64,000 bases of DNA from Bacteroidota bacterium (GCA_025998875.1 AP024675.1:1957549-2021548); one strand, 5' to 3'. Shown: positions 1 through 8,743, counted from the stretch's first letter. Notes: a model not told the origin generated them from the letters alone. Numbers and translations are program-made.

Positions 1-166
1 GATGCGCCGCGTTTCTTTTTGTAAGGGGATGGCAGTGGGAAAAGGTACTTTGGAACCCCAGACCCCTTCGCGCGGGCCGTTTTGCGGGCTGGTACAAAAG
101 ATGCCGTAGTGGAGCCGAAACCCTCAGATGGGGTTGTGAACCCAAAAAAGTAAGGAGTAAGTCGCC

Positions 167-607
167 ATGGGTCAGCAGCAGTTGCTTCTCCTTGTACTCG
201 GGATCGTGATCGTGGGCATCGCGATCGTGGTGGGTATCCAGGCCTTTTCGGCCAATGCGAAGAAGGCCAATCAGGATGCCATGTTGCAGGACCTTCTCCG
301 TCTAGCTACGGACGCGCAGGCCTGGGCCAAGAAGCCCGTGGAGTTCGGTGGCGGAGGGGGCAAGTGGGATGGCCTGACGATCGGCAAGCTGGTGGGCAAA
401 AACCCGACGTGGGCCGCCGATACGAACGCCAACGGTATATACAAATTTGAGCAGGCCCCTTCGGGTGATGCCGCCACGACGAACGTCACGCTAGTTGGCG
501 AGAACGCTAACGAGAGAAACCGGGTCAAGGTCACCTTCAACGCCACGAAGATTGTGCAGACGCAGTTTGAAGATCTGCAGCAGTCGCAGCAGCAGCAACA
601 GCAGTAA
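167..607 (+). CDS. Major-pilin-like membrane-anchored protein with Gln-rich tail
   Basis: A 146-residue protein that starts MGQQQLLLLVLGIVIVG, with a single hydrophobic helix at residues 4-26, then a polar globular part and a C-terminal tail of almost pure glutamine. It is the first gene of a T4P locus (pilC and pilB follow at once), so its position suggests the main pilus subunit. Known prepilins have a basic leader, a Gly cleavage site and Glu at position +5. Here only M-G precedes QQQ and there is no Glu5. If a peptidase cleaves after Gly2, the layout recalls the G-Q start of archaeal class III pilin signals more than bacterial FTLIE pilins; that comparison is inference. The start ATG has an upstream purine-rich stretch (aaggagtaag). 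Function as pilin is not proven by motif. Confidence 0.6.
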   Translation: MGQQQLLLLVLGIVIVGIAIVVGIQAFSANAKKANQDAMLQDLLRLATDAQAWAKKPVEFGGGGGKWDGLTIGKLVGKNPTWAADTNANGIYKFEQAPSGDAATTNVTLVGENANERNRVKVTFNATKIVQTQFEDLQQSQQQQQQ

Positions 608-620
608 AGCAACGACAGCC

Positions 621-1967
621 ATGCCCGAGTATCGCTTTACGGGGATCGCCCCGACGGGGCAGCTGGTGCAGGGGGTGCTGTTTGCGCCCAGCCGGCGCGC
701 GGCCCGGCAGAAGGTGCGCGAGCTGGCCCGACAGCATCAGTTTCTGCTGCGCGCGCTCGAGCCCCGTCAGGTTTTCCTCTACAAGGCGCGCCATCCGTCG
801 GGGCGCATCCTTCGGGGCGAGCAGCGGGCCTTCAGCAAAGCCGAGGTCGTCCGGGCCCTGGAAAACCTGGGCCTGGAGGTCATCCGGGTGGAGCGAAAGC
901 TCCTGGATCTGCAGCTGCGGCCCTCCTCCACAGAGGTGATCCTGTTTGTGCGTCTGGCAGCCAATCTGCTGCAGGAAAAGTTGCCCTTTGATGAGATCCT
1001 TTTGCTGCTGGAGCAGGACGTGCGCAACCCCGTGCTCCGGCAGGTTATCCGGGACATTCACGGGGATCTCAAGCGCGGGGTGGAGGCGCGAACGGCCTTC
1101 ATGAAGCACCAGCATGTGCTGGGGCGTTTTACCGCCTACATGCTCGGCATGGCCACCCAGTCGGGCAACATGGCCGAGATCTTCGAGGCCACGGCCCGCT
1201 TCCTGGAGCGTCGGGAGGATTTTAAGAAAAGCCTGCGTAGTGCGCTGATTACGCCTGCGATCACGCTTCTGGTGCTCATCGGCGCTTTCATCTACTATAT
1301 CTGGTACATTTTCCCCGAAACGGCCCGCCTGTTTCAGAAGTTCGGCATCACGTTGCCCCCGCTCACAGCGGCCACGCTGCACATCGCCGACTGGTTAGAC
1401 CAATACGGGCTATTGCTTTTCGGGGGGGTGCTTGCTCTGCTTGTGGGCTTTCTTTTCTGGTCGCGCACACCCCGGGGCAGGCTCACGCTGGATCGCCTCT
1501 TGATCCGGATCCCCATCGTGGGGCCGCTGTTGCACAAGATCCATGTGGAGATCTTCTGCCGCGTCTTCAGCGTCCTTTATTCCGGTTCCGGAGAGAATAT
1601 CGAGGTCATGAAGCTCGCCGCCGAAGCCTGCGGCAATACGTACATGGAGCGGCAGATCAAAACGCGCACGATCCCACTCATGGTCGCGCAGGGCATGGAT
1701 CTGGTGCGCGCCATGGCCGCGTCCGGTGTTTTCACCCCCATTTCGCTGGCCCGTTTCCGGGCGGGGGCCGAGACGGGCGCGGTGCGCAAAGCGGCTCAGC
1801 AGATAGCCGACTACTACGAGCGGGAGACGGGCTTTCGCATGAAGACCGTCATAGAGGCGATTCAGATCGGCATCGCCATATTCCTCACGATCGCCATCAC
1901 CATCCTGACCCTTATTTCCTCCGAGGTGGCCCTGATTTCACCGGATGCGGGAACGTACCTGCGCTAA
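621..1967 (+). CDS. pilC: Type IV pilus inner-membrane platform protein PilC (GspF family)
   Basis: A 448-residue protein of the T2SS F/PilC family, the polytopic platform that couples the PilB and PilT motors to pilin movement. The C-terminal half shows the usual GspF hydrophobic segments: around residues 208-228 (ALITPAITLLVLIGAFIYYIW), 258-280 (YGLLLFGGVLALLVGFLF), and the terminal helix IGIAIFLTIAITILTLIS. I chose ATG 621 because it follows the pilin stop by 13 bases and gives the expected N-terminus; the frame stays open upstream to 495 but that would overlap the pilin gene. The gene is followed after 6 bases by pilB, so the two are almost certainly co-transcribed. Confidence 0.9.
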   Translation: MPEYRFTGIAPTGQLVQGVLFAPSRRAARQKVRELARQHQFLLRALEPRQVFLYKARHPSGRILRGEQRAFSKAEVVRALENLGLEVIRVERKLLDLQLRPSSTEVILFVRLAANLLQEKLPFDEILLLLEQDVRNPVLRQVIRDIHGDLKRGVEARTAFMKHQHVLGRFTAYMLGMATQSGNMAEIFEATARFLERREDFKKSLRSALITPAITLLVLIGAFIYYIWYIFPETARLFQKFGITLPPLTAATLHIADWLDQYGLLLFGGVLALLVGFLFWSRTPRGRLTLDRLLIRIPIVGPLLHKIHVEIFCRVFSVLYSGSGENIEVMKLAAEACGNTYMERQIKTRTIPLMVAQGMDLVRAMAASGVFTPISLARFRAGAETGAVRKAAQQIADYYERETGFRMKTVIEAIQIGIAIFLTIAITILTLISSEVALISPDAGTYLR

Positions 1968-1973
1968 ACGCCC

Positions 1974-3830
1974 ATGTCGGAATACACGCCCATAGAACGA
2001 CCCACCAACGGCGAAGCGGAAACGAACCGCCTCAGAGGGGTCATCCAAGACCGTGTGGTGGCCTCCCTGCTCAGCCAGGGGCTGATTGGTCCGGAACATG
2101 TGCGCCGGGCGCTGGAGATCCAGCGCCAGGAGCGCGGGGAGCGCCGGGCGCTGTGGCGCATCCTCATGGAGGAGCTGGACGTCGATCCGGATCTGGTGCT
2201 CGAAGAGGCCGCGCGCACCTACGCCTTCCGGCGGGCACACATCGATGAATCCCGCGTCGATCCGGTTTTCGTCCGTCAGGTACTGGATTCCTTCCCCAAA
2301 CCGTTCCGGGAAGAGCTATTGGCGCTCAAGGTGTTGCCTTTGGCCTATGAGGTCGAGCAGCAGGGCTATCTGCGGCTCATCTTTGCGAGCGCCGATCCTT
2401 CTCATCCCCGCCTGATGCGCCTGCTGCGGGAGCTGGGGCTGGAGCGTTACGAGGTCCGCTATGCCCCCCGGCAGGCTATTGAGGAGCTGTTGCAGGTCGT
2501 CTCGCCGGGCAAAAACGAATACCTGGAGCGCATCCGCGAGCAGGGGATGGCCTATGATCTGGGCGCCACCTACGCGGAAGAGGGCTCGGTGGTAGATGAG
2601 CGCCAGATCGAGGCGGAAATCAACCGCAGCACGATCATCAACCTGCTCGAGGGCGCTCTGGTGGAAGCCGTACGGCTCGGGGCGAGCGACATCCATATCT
2701 TTCCCACCGAGCCGCGTCGAACGGAATTCCATTTCCGCGTCGACGGGCGGCTCCAGCTCTGGCATGCGGAGGAAAACCTGCATCCGGAGGCCATCCTGGC
2801 CGTGGCCAAAGATCTGGCCGGTAATGTGGATCGCTTCGAGCGCGATCGGGCACAGGATGGGTTCATCCAGCGCTGGGTCGACGGGGCCCTGATCCGCTAC
2901 CGGGTTTCCGTCTTGCCCATCGCCAGCGCCTATCAGGAGATCCGGGCCGAGTCAATTGTGATTCGCGTCCTGGATGATCGCAAAGTAATTACGGACCTCT
3001 CCCGGCTGGGCCTGTTGCCTTCGGCGCTGGAGCGCTTCAAAAAGGCCATCAGTCAGCCCTATGGCATGGTTGTTGTCACGGGCCCGACGGGCTCGGGTAA
3101 ATCCACCACGCTTGTTGCGGCCCTGCATCATGTGATCCGGCCCGATGTAAACGTGCTCACGGTCGAGGATCCGGTCGAGTACATCATCAAAGGCGCTCGA
3201 CAGATCCGGCTCAGCCACAAACTGGGCTTCGAAGATGCCCTGCGCGCCATCCTCCGGCACGATCCGGACATCGTTATGGTCGGGGAGATGCGCGACCGGC
3301 AGACGGCCGAGCTGGCCATCAAACTGGCCAATACGGGGCACCTGACCTTTGCCACGCTGCACACCAATGATGCGCCGAGCGCGATTGCGCGGCTGTACAA
3401 AATGGGCATAGAGCCCTTCTTGATCGCCTACGCGATCAACCTGGTTATGGCGCAACGGCTGGTGCGCGTGCTCTGCCCACAGTGCAAGGTCGAGGATCGG
3501 GAAACGGATCCGGAGCTGCTCAGGGCGCTGGGCTTTAGCGAAGAAGAACTCAAGGAGGCCACCTTCTACCGGCCGGGGCATAGGGCAAACTGCAAACGCT
3601 GTGGAGGGGTCGGGTACAAGGGGCGAAGGGCCATCGCCGAGGCCCTGTACTTCAGTCGAGAGATCCGGCGCCTGATCGTGCAATCCCGGGGCGATATCGA
3701 CGAAGATGCCATCCGGGAACAGGCCATACGGGAGGGGATGCTCACGCTTCGCGCCTCAGCTCGGGCACTGGCTGTGCAGGGAGAAACCTCGCTCGAAGAG
3801 GTCCTGCGCGTAACGGCCGATGAAGCCTGA
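1974..3830 (+). CDS. pilB: Type IV pilus extension ATPase PilB (GspE family)
   Basis: A 618-residue cytoplasmic hexameric motor that powers pilin polymerisation. An N-terminal MshE/GspE-N-like region covers about residues 1-180. The ATPase core has Walker A GPTGSGKSTT near residues 370-379, an Asp box and His box region (VEDPVEY, TLHTNDAP), and Walker B around DPDIVMVGEMRD. A tetracysteine zinc site, typical of PilB and GspE and absent from PilT, is present as LCPQCK near 501 and CKRCGGVGYKGR near 540. Full family length. It lies directly behind pilC and ahead of the first minor-pilin cassette. Confidence 0.95.
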   Translation: MSEYTPIERPTNGEAETNRLRGVIQDRVVASLLSQGLIGPEHVRRALEIQRQERGERRALWRILMEELDVDPDLVLEEAARTYAFRRAHIDESRVDPVFVRQVLDSFPKPFREELLALKVLPLAYEVEQQGYLRLIFASADPSHPRLMRLLRELGLERYEVRYAPRQAIEELLQVVSPGKNEYLERIREQGMAYDLGATYAEEGSVVDERQIEAEINRSTIINLLEGALVEAVRLGASDIHIFPTEPRRTEFHFRVDGRLQLWHAEENLHPEAILAVAKDLAGNVDRFERDRAQDGFIQRWVDGALIRYRVSVLPIASAYQEIRAESIVIRVLDDRKVITDLSRLGLLPSALERFKKAISQPYGMVVVTGPTGSGKSTTLVAALHHVIRPDVNVLTVEDPVEYIIKGARQIRLSHKLGFEDALRAILRHDPDIVMVGEMRDRQTAELAIKLANTGHLTFATLHTNDAPSAIARLYKMGIEPFLIAYAINLVMAQRLVRVLCPQCKVEDRETDPELLRALGFSEEELKEATFYRPGHRANCKRCGGVGYKGRRAIAEALYFSREIRRLIVQSRGDIDEDAIREQAIREGMLTLRASARALAVQGETSLEEVLRVTADEA

Positions 3831-3886
3831 GGGCCGTCCAAGAAGCAACCCGTTCTGCCCGCAGAGCGAGCAAAGGGAGACTGCGT

Positions 3887-4360
3887 ATGCAGCAGACGCT
3901 GCTGGCCTTCTGTGCCCTGCTCATCGCCTGCCTGTGGGCGCTGTCGCAGCAGCGGGCGTTGTTGGGAAACCGATTCAGCATGGTGCACCTGGAGCTCGAG
4001 CAGGCCGCCGCCGAGGTGGCCCGAGATATGCTGGACCGCATCGGAAGCAAGCCCTTTGACGCCGCCGCCCTGCAGGGCGGGATTGCCGATCTGAGCCAGC
4101 TTACCTGGCCCCTGCTGCCCACGGGGCTGCCCTTTGATCAGTGCATGGACATCGATGATGTGCACGGCATGTTGCCGTATACGTACCGGACCCCGGATAG
4201 CCTGCGCTTTGAGGTCCGGGCCGAGGTGCGCTACGTGGATCCCGAAGACCCCACGCGGATCGTCTCCGGCCCCACGCTGGCCAAGGAGGTAACCGTGACG
4301 GTCACGCATCCGGAGATGCGCGCCCCCGTACGACTCAAGCGGATTTTTAGCTACCCCTGA
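3887..4360 (+). CDS. Minor-pilin-like protein, cassette 1 first member
   Basis: A 157-residue protein with one N-terminal hydrophobic helix (MQQTLLAFCALLIACLWALS) and a soluble remainder that ends with a VTVTHPEM...PVRLKR motif. It has no recognisable prepilin leader. It is clearly paralogous to the gene at 6620: both have the early helix, an ARxxLxxxxxxxFD segment, a DxDD-like acidic patch followed by a Tyr-rich stretch, and the closing PVRLKR plus aromatic residues. Position between pilB and pilT, and the single helix, argue for a minor pilin or pilus-associated subunit. RBS-like aaagggag lies 8 bases upstream of the start. No named family was recognised, so the specific role is open. Confidence 0.6.
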   Translation: MQQTLLAFCALLIACLWALSQQRALLGNRFSMVHLELEQAAAEVARDMLDRIGSKPFDAAALQGGIADLSQLTWPLLPTGLPFDQCMDIDDVHGMLPYTYRTPDSLRFEVRAEVRYVDPEDPTRIVSGPTLAKEVTVTVTHPEMRAPVRLKRIFSYP

Positions 4361-4365
4361 AGGCT

Positions 4366-4923
4366 ATGCATGTGCTCTGGGACCATACCAACGCGATGGT
4401 GATCGGCGGCGTCGTTTTGCTCATTCTGCTGGGTATTCAGGATCGGGCCCGGCAGGCGCGCACGGAGGCCACGCTGTATTACATGGCCAGATCCGAAGCC
4501 TTCGCTTTTATTGAGACGCTGGAGCGAGATCTCCTCAACATCGGCTCCGGGGTGCCGACCGGAGAGGCCAAACTGCTCTCCGCCGATAGCACGCATCTCA
4601 TCTTCCGGCGTCGTTTTGAGATCGACGGGCCTATCCGCACGATCCGCTATGTGTGCCAGCCCGCCCGGGAGGCCCCCGAGGGGAGGCCGCTTTATGAGGT
4701 GCGGCGTTATGTGGACGACAACCCGGCCGGTCAAAGCCCCGGTATGTTGGCTCGTTTCCGTTTTGATCTGCTCGATGAGGCGGGCCAACCTACCCAGGAT
4801 CTTGCTGCTGTGCGTCAGATTCGGGTTTACATGGCTGTAGCCTACCCATTCGGCCAGCGGGGGCATCTGCCCCACACGCGCTGGCATGCCGTATATCGGC
4901 CGCGTGCGCTCGCCAGACCCTGA
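4366..4923 (+). CDS. Minor-pilin-like protein, cassette 1 second member
   Basis: A 185-residue protein with a hydrophobic helix near residues 11-24 (AMVIGGVVLLILLG) followed by a charged helix (QDRARQARTEATLYYMARSEAFAFIETLERDLLNIGSG), the usual geometry of PilW/PilJ-like pseudopilins. The LERDLLNIG segment matches LERDLRLLG in the gene at 7105, its paralog. No classical prepilin cleavage site is visible. The start is 5 bases after the previous stop. It likely forms a subcomplex with its two cassette partners; that is inference from order and duplication. Confidence 0.6.
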   Translation: MHVLWDHTNAMVIGGVVLLILLGIQDRARQARTEATLYYMARSEAFAFIETLERDLLNIGSGVPTGEAKLLSADSTHLIFRRRFEIDGPIRTIRYVCQPAREAPEGRPLYEVRRYVDDNPAGQSPGMLARFRFDLLDEAGQPTQDLAAVRQIRVYMAVAYPFGQRGHLPHTRWHAVYRPRALARP

Positions 4924-4938
4924 GAAGGAGATACGCGT

Positions 4939-6468
4939 ATGGGCAAAGGGATACTGATCACGGTGTTGCTGGCCCTCTTCGGAGTGGGCGGGTTGCTCTA
5001 TGGCATGCGAGATACCCTGTTTCGCAGCGAGGCCAAGCTCATCAAGTGGGAAGAAGAGATCCTGGCCCGCGAGATCGCGCGCAGCGCCTACAACCTGGCT
5101 CTGAGTCGGCTCAAACGGGAGCCGGGTTGGCGTTCCGGATGGCCGGCCCGTCCGTATGGAGAGGGGACCATGGAGGTCTCTATCCAGGAAGCAGGATCCG
5201 GTCTGCTGGAGCTTGTGGCCACGGGTCGCTACCGATCGGCCACCGCACAGATCCGGGGACGAGTTTCCCTCTCCACCGGATTTCCGGCCACGGTCACGAT
5301 GGATGTATTCAGCCTTACAGCCGCTTTCTCCGGCGGGGCGTTCAGGATTTCGGGATATGACCAGCGTCCCCCGAGCCTGGGGGGCGGTGCGGGGCCCGGA
5401 CCGCACACACATGCCCTCTGGAGTACCTCACAGGCGGGGGCTAGCTCGCTTCTTGCCGCGCTTGCTCGTTTGCCGAGCAGTGCCGTTTCCGGCATCGGGG
5501 GAACGCCCGATGTGCACGTGGGCTCCCTGCCCTGGAATCTGACGGAACTCCTTCAGGAGGTGGAGCAACATGCCACCGAAAGCTACACCGGTCCCCGTAC
5601 CTTCGTCGGCAATCGTGTCTTTGGATCGCCTTCACAGCCGACCATTATGGTCGTCAACGGAGATGCTGTCTTCTCCGGCTCGGTCTCTGGATACGGTGTG
5701 CTTCTGGTCAAAGGCAGTCTGACGCTGTCGGGGACCTTCTCCTGGGAGGGGCTCGTTATGGTGGAAGGCCGCGGCCCTTCCCAGGTGGTGCTTTCGGGTA
5801 ACCCGGCAATCTACGGAGCCTTGGTCATGCGCAGCGCCGATCCGGGTCTGCCCGGGGGGCATTTTGATGTGGATATCTTCGATCGGCCCAACAGCACCAA
5901 GGTCGTTTACCACAAGCACCAGTACGATGACGCCTACGATGTAACGTATGTGGACCTGCTTGCCGACAGTCGGCTCCGATGGGATCTGGTCCAGCGCTCC
6001 GGGGCACGCCGGATCCGCATCGAGCTCATCAACACACACAACCACGGTATGGGGACGCTGACCTTTGATGCCGGCTCGGGTCCCCAGCAGATCCCGCTCC
6101 CGAGCTCGTTCTCCGTGACCCTCGCTCCGACCCAGTTGCGCGCCCTGCGGATCGATTTTCGCGCGCTGGGCGCATTGCGGGGTACGGAGCCCAAACGGGT
6201 ACAAAGGGATCCTTCCGGCCGGGATGGGGCGCTGAGCGTGCGGGTCTATAACGCGGACAAGGGACAACTCATCTACGAGCTTTCCGTCTATCACCATGTC
6301 AAAGAGGACGGAACGCCTGAAGACAACCCCGGAGGCGGACTGCTTTTCTCCATGAGCGGGTCTGCCCTCATCCAGTACAGCTCCGAAGCGCTCCGGCGGC
6401 TGGGCGCGCTGTTGCCCTCTCTGCGGAACGCGGGCGGGCTTTTGGTCCTGGAGGAGATCGAAAAATAA
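4939..6468 (+). CDS. PilX-like/pilus-associated large subunit, cassette 1 third member
   Basis: A 509-residue protein with N-terminal helix (ILITVLLALFGVGGLLYGM), an amphipathic stretch holding LAREIARSAYNLALSRL, and a long C-terminal domain rich in Gly, Ser and beta-prone residues. The segment SGSVSGYGVLLVKGSLTLSG and its continuation look like a polymer-forming or bactofilin-like beta turn repeat. It is paralogous to the 349-residue protein at 7651, which shares LAREIAR, SGxxxGxGxLLVxGxLxLSG and LLYSSEALxxL near the C-terminus. The copy here is about 160 residues longer. Preceded by a good RBS (gagaaggaga). It ends the first cassette and is followed by a terminator hairpin at 6537. Confidence 0.6.
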   Translation: MGKGILITVLLALFGVGGLLYGMRDTLFRSEAKLIKWEEEILAREIARSAYNLALSRLKREPGWRSGWPARPYGEGTMEVSIQEAGSGLLELVATGRYRSATAQIRGRVSLSTGFPATVTMDVFSLTAAFSGGAFRISGYDQRPPSLGGGAGPGPHTHALWSTSQAGASSLLAALARLPSSAVSGIGGTPDVHVGSLPWNLTELLQEVEQHATESYTGPRTFVGNRVFGSPSQPTIMVVNGDAVFSGSVSGYGVLLVKGSLTLSGTFSWEGLVMVEGRGPSQVVLSGNPAIYGALVMRSADPGLPGGHFDVDIFDRPNSTKVVYHKHQYDDAYDVTYVDLLADSRLRWDLVQRSGARRIRIELINTHNHGMGTLTFDAGSGPQQIPLPSSFSVTLAPTQLRALRIDFRALGALRGTEPKRVQRDPSGRDGALSVRVYNADKGQLIYELSVYHHVKEDGTPEDNPGGGLLFSMSGSALIQYSSEALRRLGALLPSLRNAGGLLVLEEIEK

Positions 6469-6536
6469 AGACGTTTCCTTTCTACCCGCCTGGGGGTAAA
6501 AACGAACCCAACGCTGCCGTCGGGGACCAGCGGCGT

Positions 6537-6575
6537 GAACCGTCCGGCCCGAAAGGGGCGGGCGGTTCGATTTTT
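6537..6575 (+). terminator. Intrinsic terminator between the two pilin cassettes
   Basis: A 14-bp stem (6537-6550 with 6555-6568, one G-U and one mismatch) closed by a GAAA tetraloop is followed by TTTTT at 6571-6575. Two smaller hairpins lie just upstream (TACCC/GGGTA at about 6483-6498 and CGCTG/CAGCG at about 6511-6531). The whole 150-base gap 6469-6619 therefore looks like a structured boundary, which may set the relative expression of cassette 2 and the pil genes beyond it. Confidence 0.75.
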
Positions 6576-6619
6576 GCCTGTCAACGAAAGGAGCATTTTT
6601 TAATCAAAAGTGGGTATCT

Positions 6620-7108
6620 ATGGAGCGGGCCCAGTGGATCGAGGCGGTCGGGGCGCTTCTCGTGTTGGGTTCGCTCACCTATGGGGCTTTCCATCAGGTG
6701 GGGACAGCACGGCAGCTGGCTGATCGGGAGCAGGCCACTGTAGTCGCCGTGGGGCTGGCCCGCGGGGTGCTGGAGCTCTGCGCCCTGCGGGCCTTTGACG
6801 AGCGGAGTCTTTCCCGGTGGTGCTCCCATCCCGCTGAGCTCACCCCGCCGGGGGCCTTGGGGCCCGAGGTGGGCGAGGGGGAGTTTGTCGAGTTCGACGA
6901 CCTGGATGACTTTCACGGCTGGAGCCGGGTCGATACGGTGGGCGGGGTGCCCTACCAGCTGGAGGTCCGGGTCTACTACGCCGATCCGAATGATCTGGAC
7001 CGGCCCGCTTCGGGGGCCACGTTTTTCAAGACCGTCCAGGTCCTCGTGCACAGCCCCGGGCTGGCAGAGCCCGTGCGCCTAAAGCGCACCTATGCCTACT
7101 TCCGATGA
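6620..7108 (+). CDS. Minor-pilin-like protein, cassette 2 first member
   Basis: A 162-residue protein, paralog of the gene at 3887. It has one N-terminal hydrophobic stretch (IEAVGALLVLGSLTYGAF), a charged helix, an acidic EFDDLDDFHGW patch and the closing motif PVRLKRTYAYF. No prepilin leader or Glu5 is seen. An RBS (aaaggagc) lies upstream of the terminator-separated start. It begins the second copy of the three-gene cassette, in the same order as the first. Sequence divergence between the two copies is high, so the duplication is old rather than a recent tandem event. Confidence 0.6.
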   Translation: MERAQWIEAVGALLVLGSLTYGAFHQVGTARQLADREQATVVAVGLARGVLELCALRAFDERSLSRWCSHPAELTPPGALGPEVGEGEFVEFDDLDDFHGWSRVDTVGGVPYQLEVRVYYADPNDLDRPASGATFFKTVQVLVHSPGLAEPVRLKRTYAYFR

Positions 7109-7638
7109 CATGGCTTGGACATCTGAGCGCGGTGCTCCTGTTCGGTACGATCTCCTTGGGGATCGTAAGCCTGAAGGGTATGCTCGATCGCGTGCGCGCG
7201 GAGCTCTGGTTGCGTTACATGCAGAAAGCGCGCACGTTGGAACTCATCGATGCCCTGGAGCGGGACCTCCGGCTTCTGGGCAGGGGATTGGAGGATCGGT
7301 CGGCCATGCTCCTGGGCTGGGGTCCGGACTCGTTGCTCTTCTGCGCCGATATCAACGGCGATGGGAGATCGGATTCCGTGCTGTATCGCTGGATGCGGGG
7401 CGCTGAATCCCCTTCGGGCCGTATCGAGCGCTGGGTAAACGGCTCCCTGAGCGGGGAGACAGGCTCTGGCGTGGAGGTGTTTGCTCTGGAGCCGCTGGAC
7501 GAGCGGGGGCGGCCTGTCGAAGAGCTCGCCCGGATCCGCCTGTTTCAGGTCCGGCTACGCTATCGAGCGCCTTTCCCGCAGGCGGTCGTCCCGCTGGAAT
7601 GGGTTTCTTTTGTGGGGGCGCCGAATCTGAGCCGTTGA
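7105..7638 (+). CDS. Minor-pilin-like protein, cassette 2 second member
   Basis: A 177-residue protein overlapping the previous gene by 4 bases (ATGA), a sign of translational coupling. It has an N-terminal helix (LSAVLLFGTISLGIVSL) then the charged stretch MLDRVRAELWLRYMQKARTL and LERDLRLLG, matching the paralog at 4366. The short DINGDGRSD stretch resembles a calcium-binding DxNxDG loop, as found in some minor pilins and dockerin-like turns. No classical prepilin leader. Likely partner of its neighbours in a pilus-tip or secretion subcomplex; inferred from order. Confidence 0.6.
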   Translation: MTWLGHLSAVLLFGTISLGIVSLKGMLDRVRAELWLRYMQKARTLELIDALERDLRLLGRGLEDRSAMLLGWGPDSLLFCADINGDGRSDSVLYRWMRGAESPSGRIERWVNGSLSGETGSGVEVFALEPLDERGRPVEELARIRLFQVRLRYRAPFPQAVVPLEWVSFVGAPNLSR

Positions 7639-7650
7639 GGGGGCGGGGAG

Positions 7651-8700
7651 ATGGGTAGAGCGCTGTTGCTGTATGTGGCCGGGGCCGGGATGATACTGGG
7701 CCTACTTTTCTGGCAACTGCGGGGGCAAAACCTCGAGGATGTTCGGGTCTCCAGTCGATATTATGAGCGCGTCCTGGCCCGCGAGATCGCCCGTACCGGT
7801 CTGGCTCATGGTATGAGGCGGCTCCTGGAGGCGTGGCCGATGCTCGATCCCATCGAAGCCCGCCCGTATCAGGGCGGCCACTACACGGTCAGCTCGCTGG
7901 AGCTCGGCTCCGGATCGGTGCGGCTGGAGGCCATAGGCGTCTACGGACGGGAACGGGATACGGTCGCCGTAGTGCTGCGCCGAGCTCCGAGCCCGATACC
8001 GGACTTTCCGGCCGCGCTCACCGTAGCCAGTCTTTTTTCCGATGAGGTCTCGGCCAGCTTCCGGGGAAATGCCTTTCAGGTCGATGGCCGGGATCACGAC
8101 CTCAACGGCGCGCCCCTTTCGGAGGCGCAGGCCGCCTATGGGATTCTGGCCACACGCCCCGGGATACGGGATCGGATCCGGGGGGCGCTCTCGGGCCAGC
8201 AGTACGACAACGTGCAGGGACGCGATGGGCTGGTGCCGAATGTTGTCTCCGGGTCTGCCGGTTTTGATGTTTCCGCTTTCCTGGACCAGCTCCTGGCCTC
8301 CGAGGCGCAGCTGCTGCCCGCCCGGATGAGCGGCAACTACACGCTGGGCTCTTTTGCACAGCCCATTCTGGCCCGGGCGCCCAATGGGCTGGAGCTCTCG
8401 GGCGCGATCTGCGGGGTGGGGATTCTTCTGGTTGATGGATACCTGCGCCTGTCCGGGAACGTGCGCTGGCACGGTCTGCTCGTGGTGCGCAATGGAGAGG
8501 ATCTGGCCGTGCTGGAGACCGTCTCCGGCACGCCCCAGATTATCGGGGCCATGCTGGTCTATAACAGCGCTTTCCGTCCCATCTCGCTTCGTATAAACGG
8601 CAACCCGTCGTTGCTCTACAGCTCCGAGGCCCTGGAGTGGCTGCGCAGGCGGCTTCACTTCGGCCAGGGTGGCATTGAAATTGCCGACTGGGTCCGTTGA
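7651..8700 (+). CDS. PilX-like/pilus-associated large subunit, cassette 2 third member
   Basis: A 349-residue protein, shorter paralog of the gene at 4939. It begins MGRALLLYVAGAGMILGLLFW, followed by VLAREIARTGLAHGMRRLLE and a beta-rich domain with SGAICGVGILLVDGYLRLSG and a C-terminal LLYSSEALEWL. As in the other copy the start MG is followed by few residues before the helix, so any processing would use a very short leader. It closes cassette 2, and pilT starts 43 bases later. Confidence 0.6.
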   Translation: MGRALLLYVAGAGMILGLLFWQLRGQNLEDVRVSSRYYERVLAREIARTGLAHGMRRLLEAWPMLDPIEARPYQGGHYTVSSLELGSGSVRLEAIGVYGRERDTVAVVLRRAPSPIPDFPAALTVASLFSDEVSASFRGNAFQVDGRDHDLNGAPLSEAQAAYGILATRPGIRDRIRGALSGQQYDNVQGRDGLVPNVVSGSAGFDVSAFLDQLLASEAQLLPARMSGNYTLGSFAQPILARAPNGLELSGAICGVGILLVDGYLRLSGNVRWHGLLVVRNGEDLAVLETVSGTPQIIGAMLVYNSAFRPISLRINGNPSLLYSSEALEWLRRRLHFGQGGIEIADWVR

Positions 8701-8743
8701 AGGCCCCGGCAGGCCGCGGAGTCCAGCCAGTTGGAGGGTGGGT

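Noticed and set aside
569-607. Short CAG repeat mistaken for a repeat array.
   Set aside because: It is a 3-base run coding for glutamine at the end of the pilin-like gene, not a CRISPR or an insertion-element end.
6469-6619. Possible c-di-GMP riboswitch upstream of pil cassette 2.
   Set aside because: The conserved GEMM segments (such as GGGACGCAAAGC) are absent; only ordinary hairpins and a terminator are seen.
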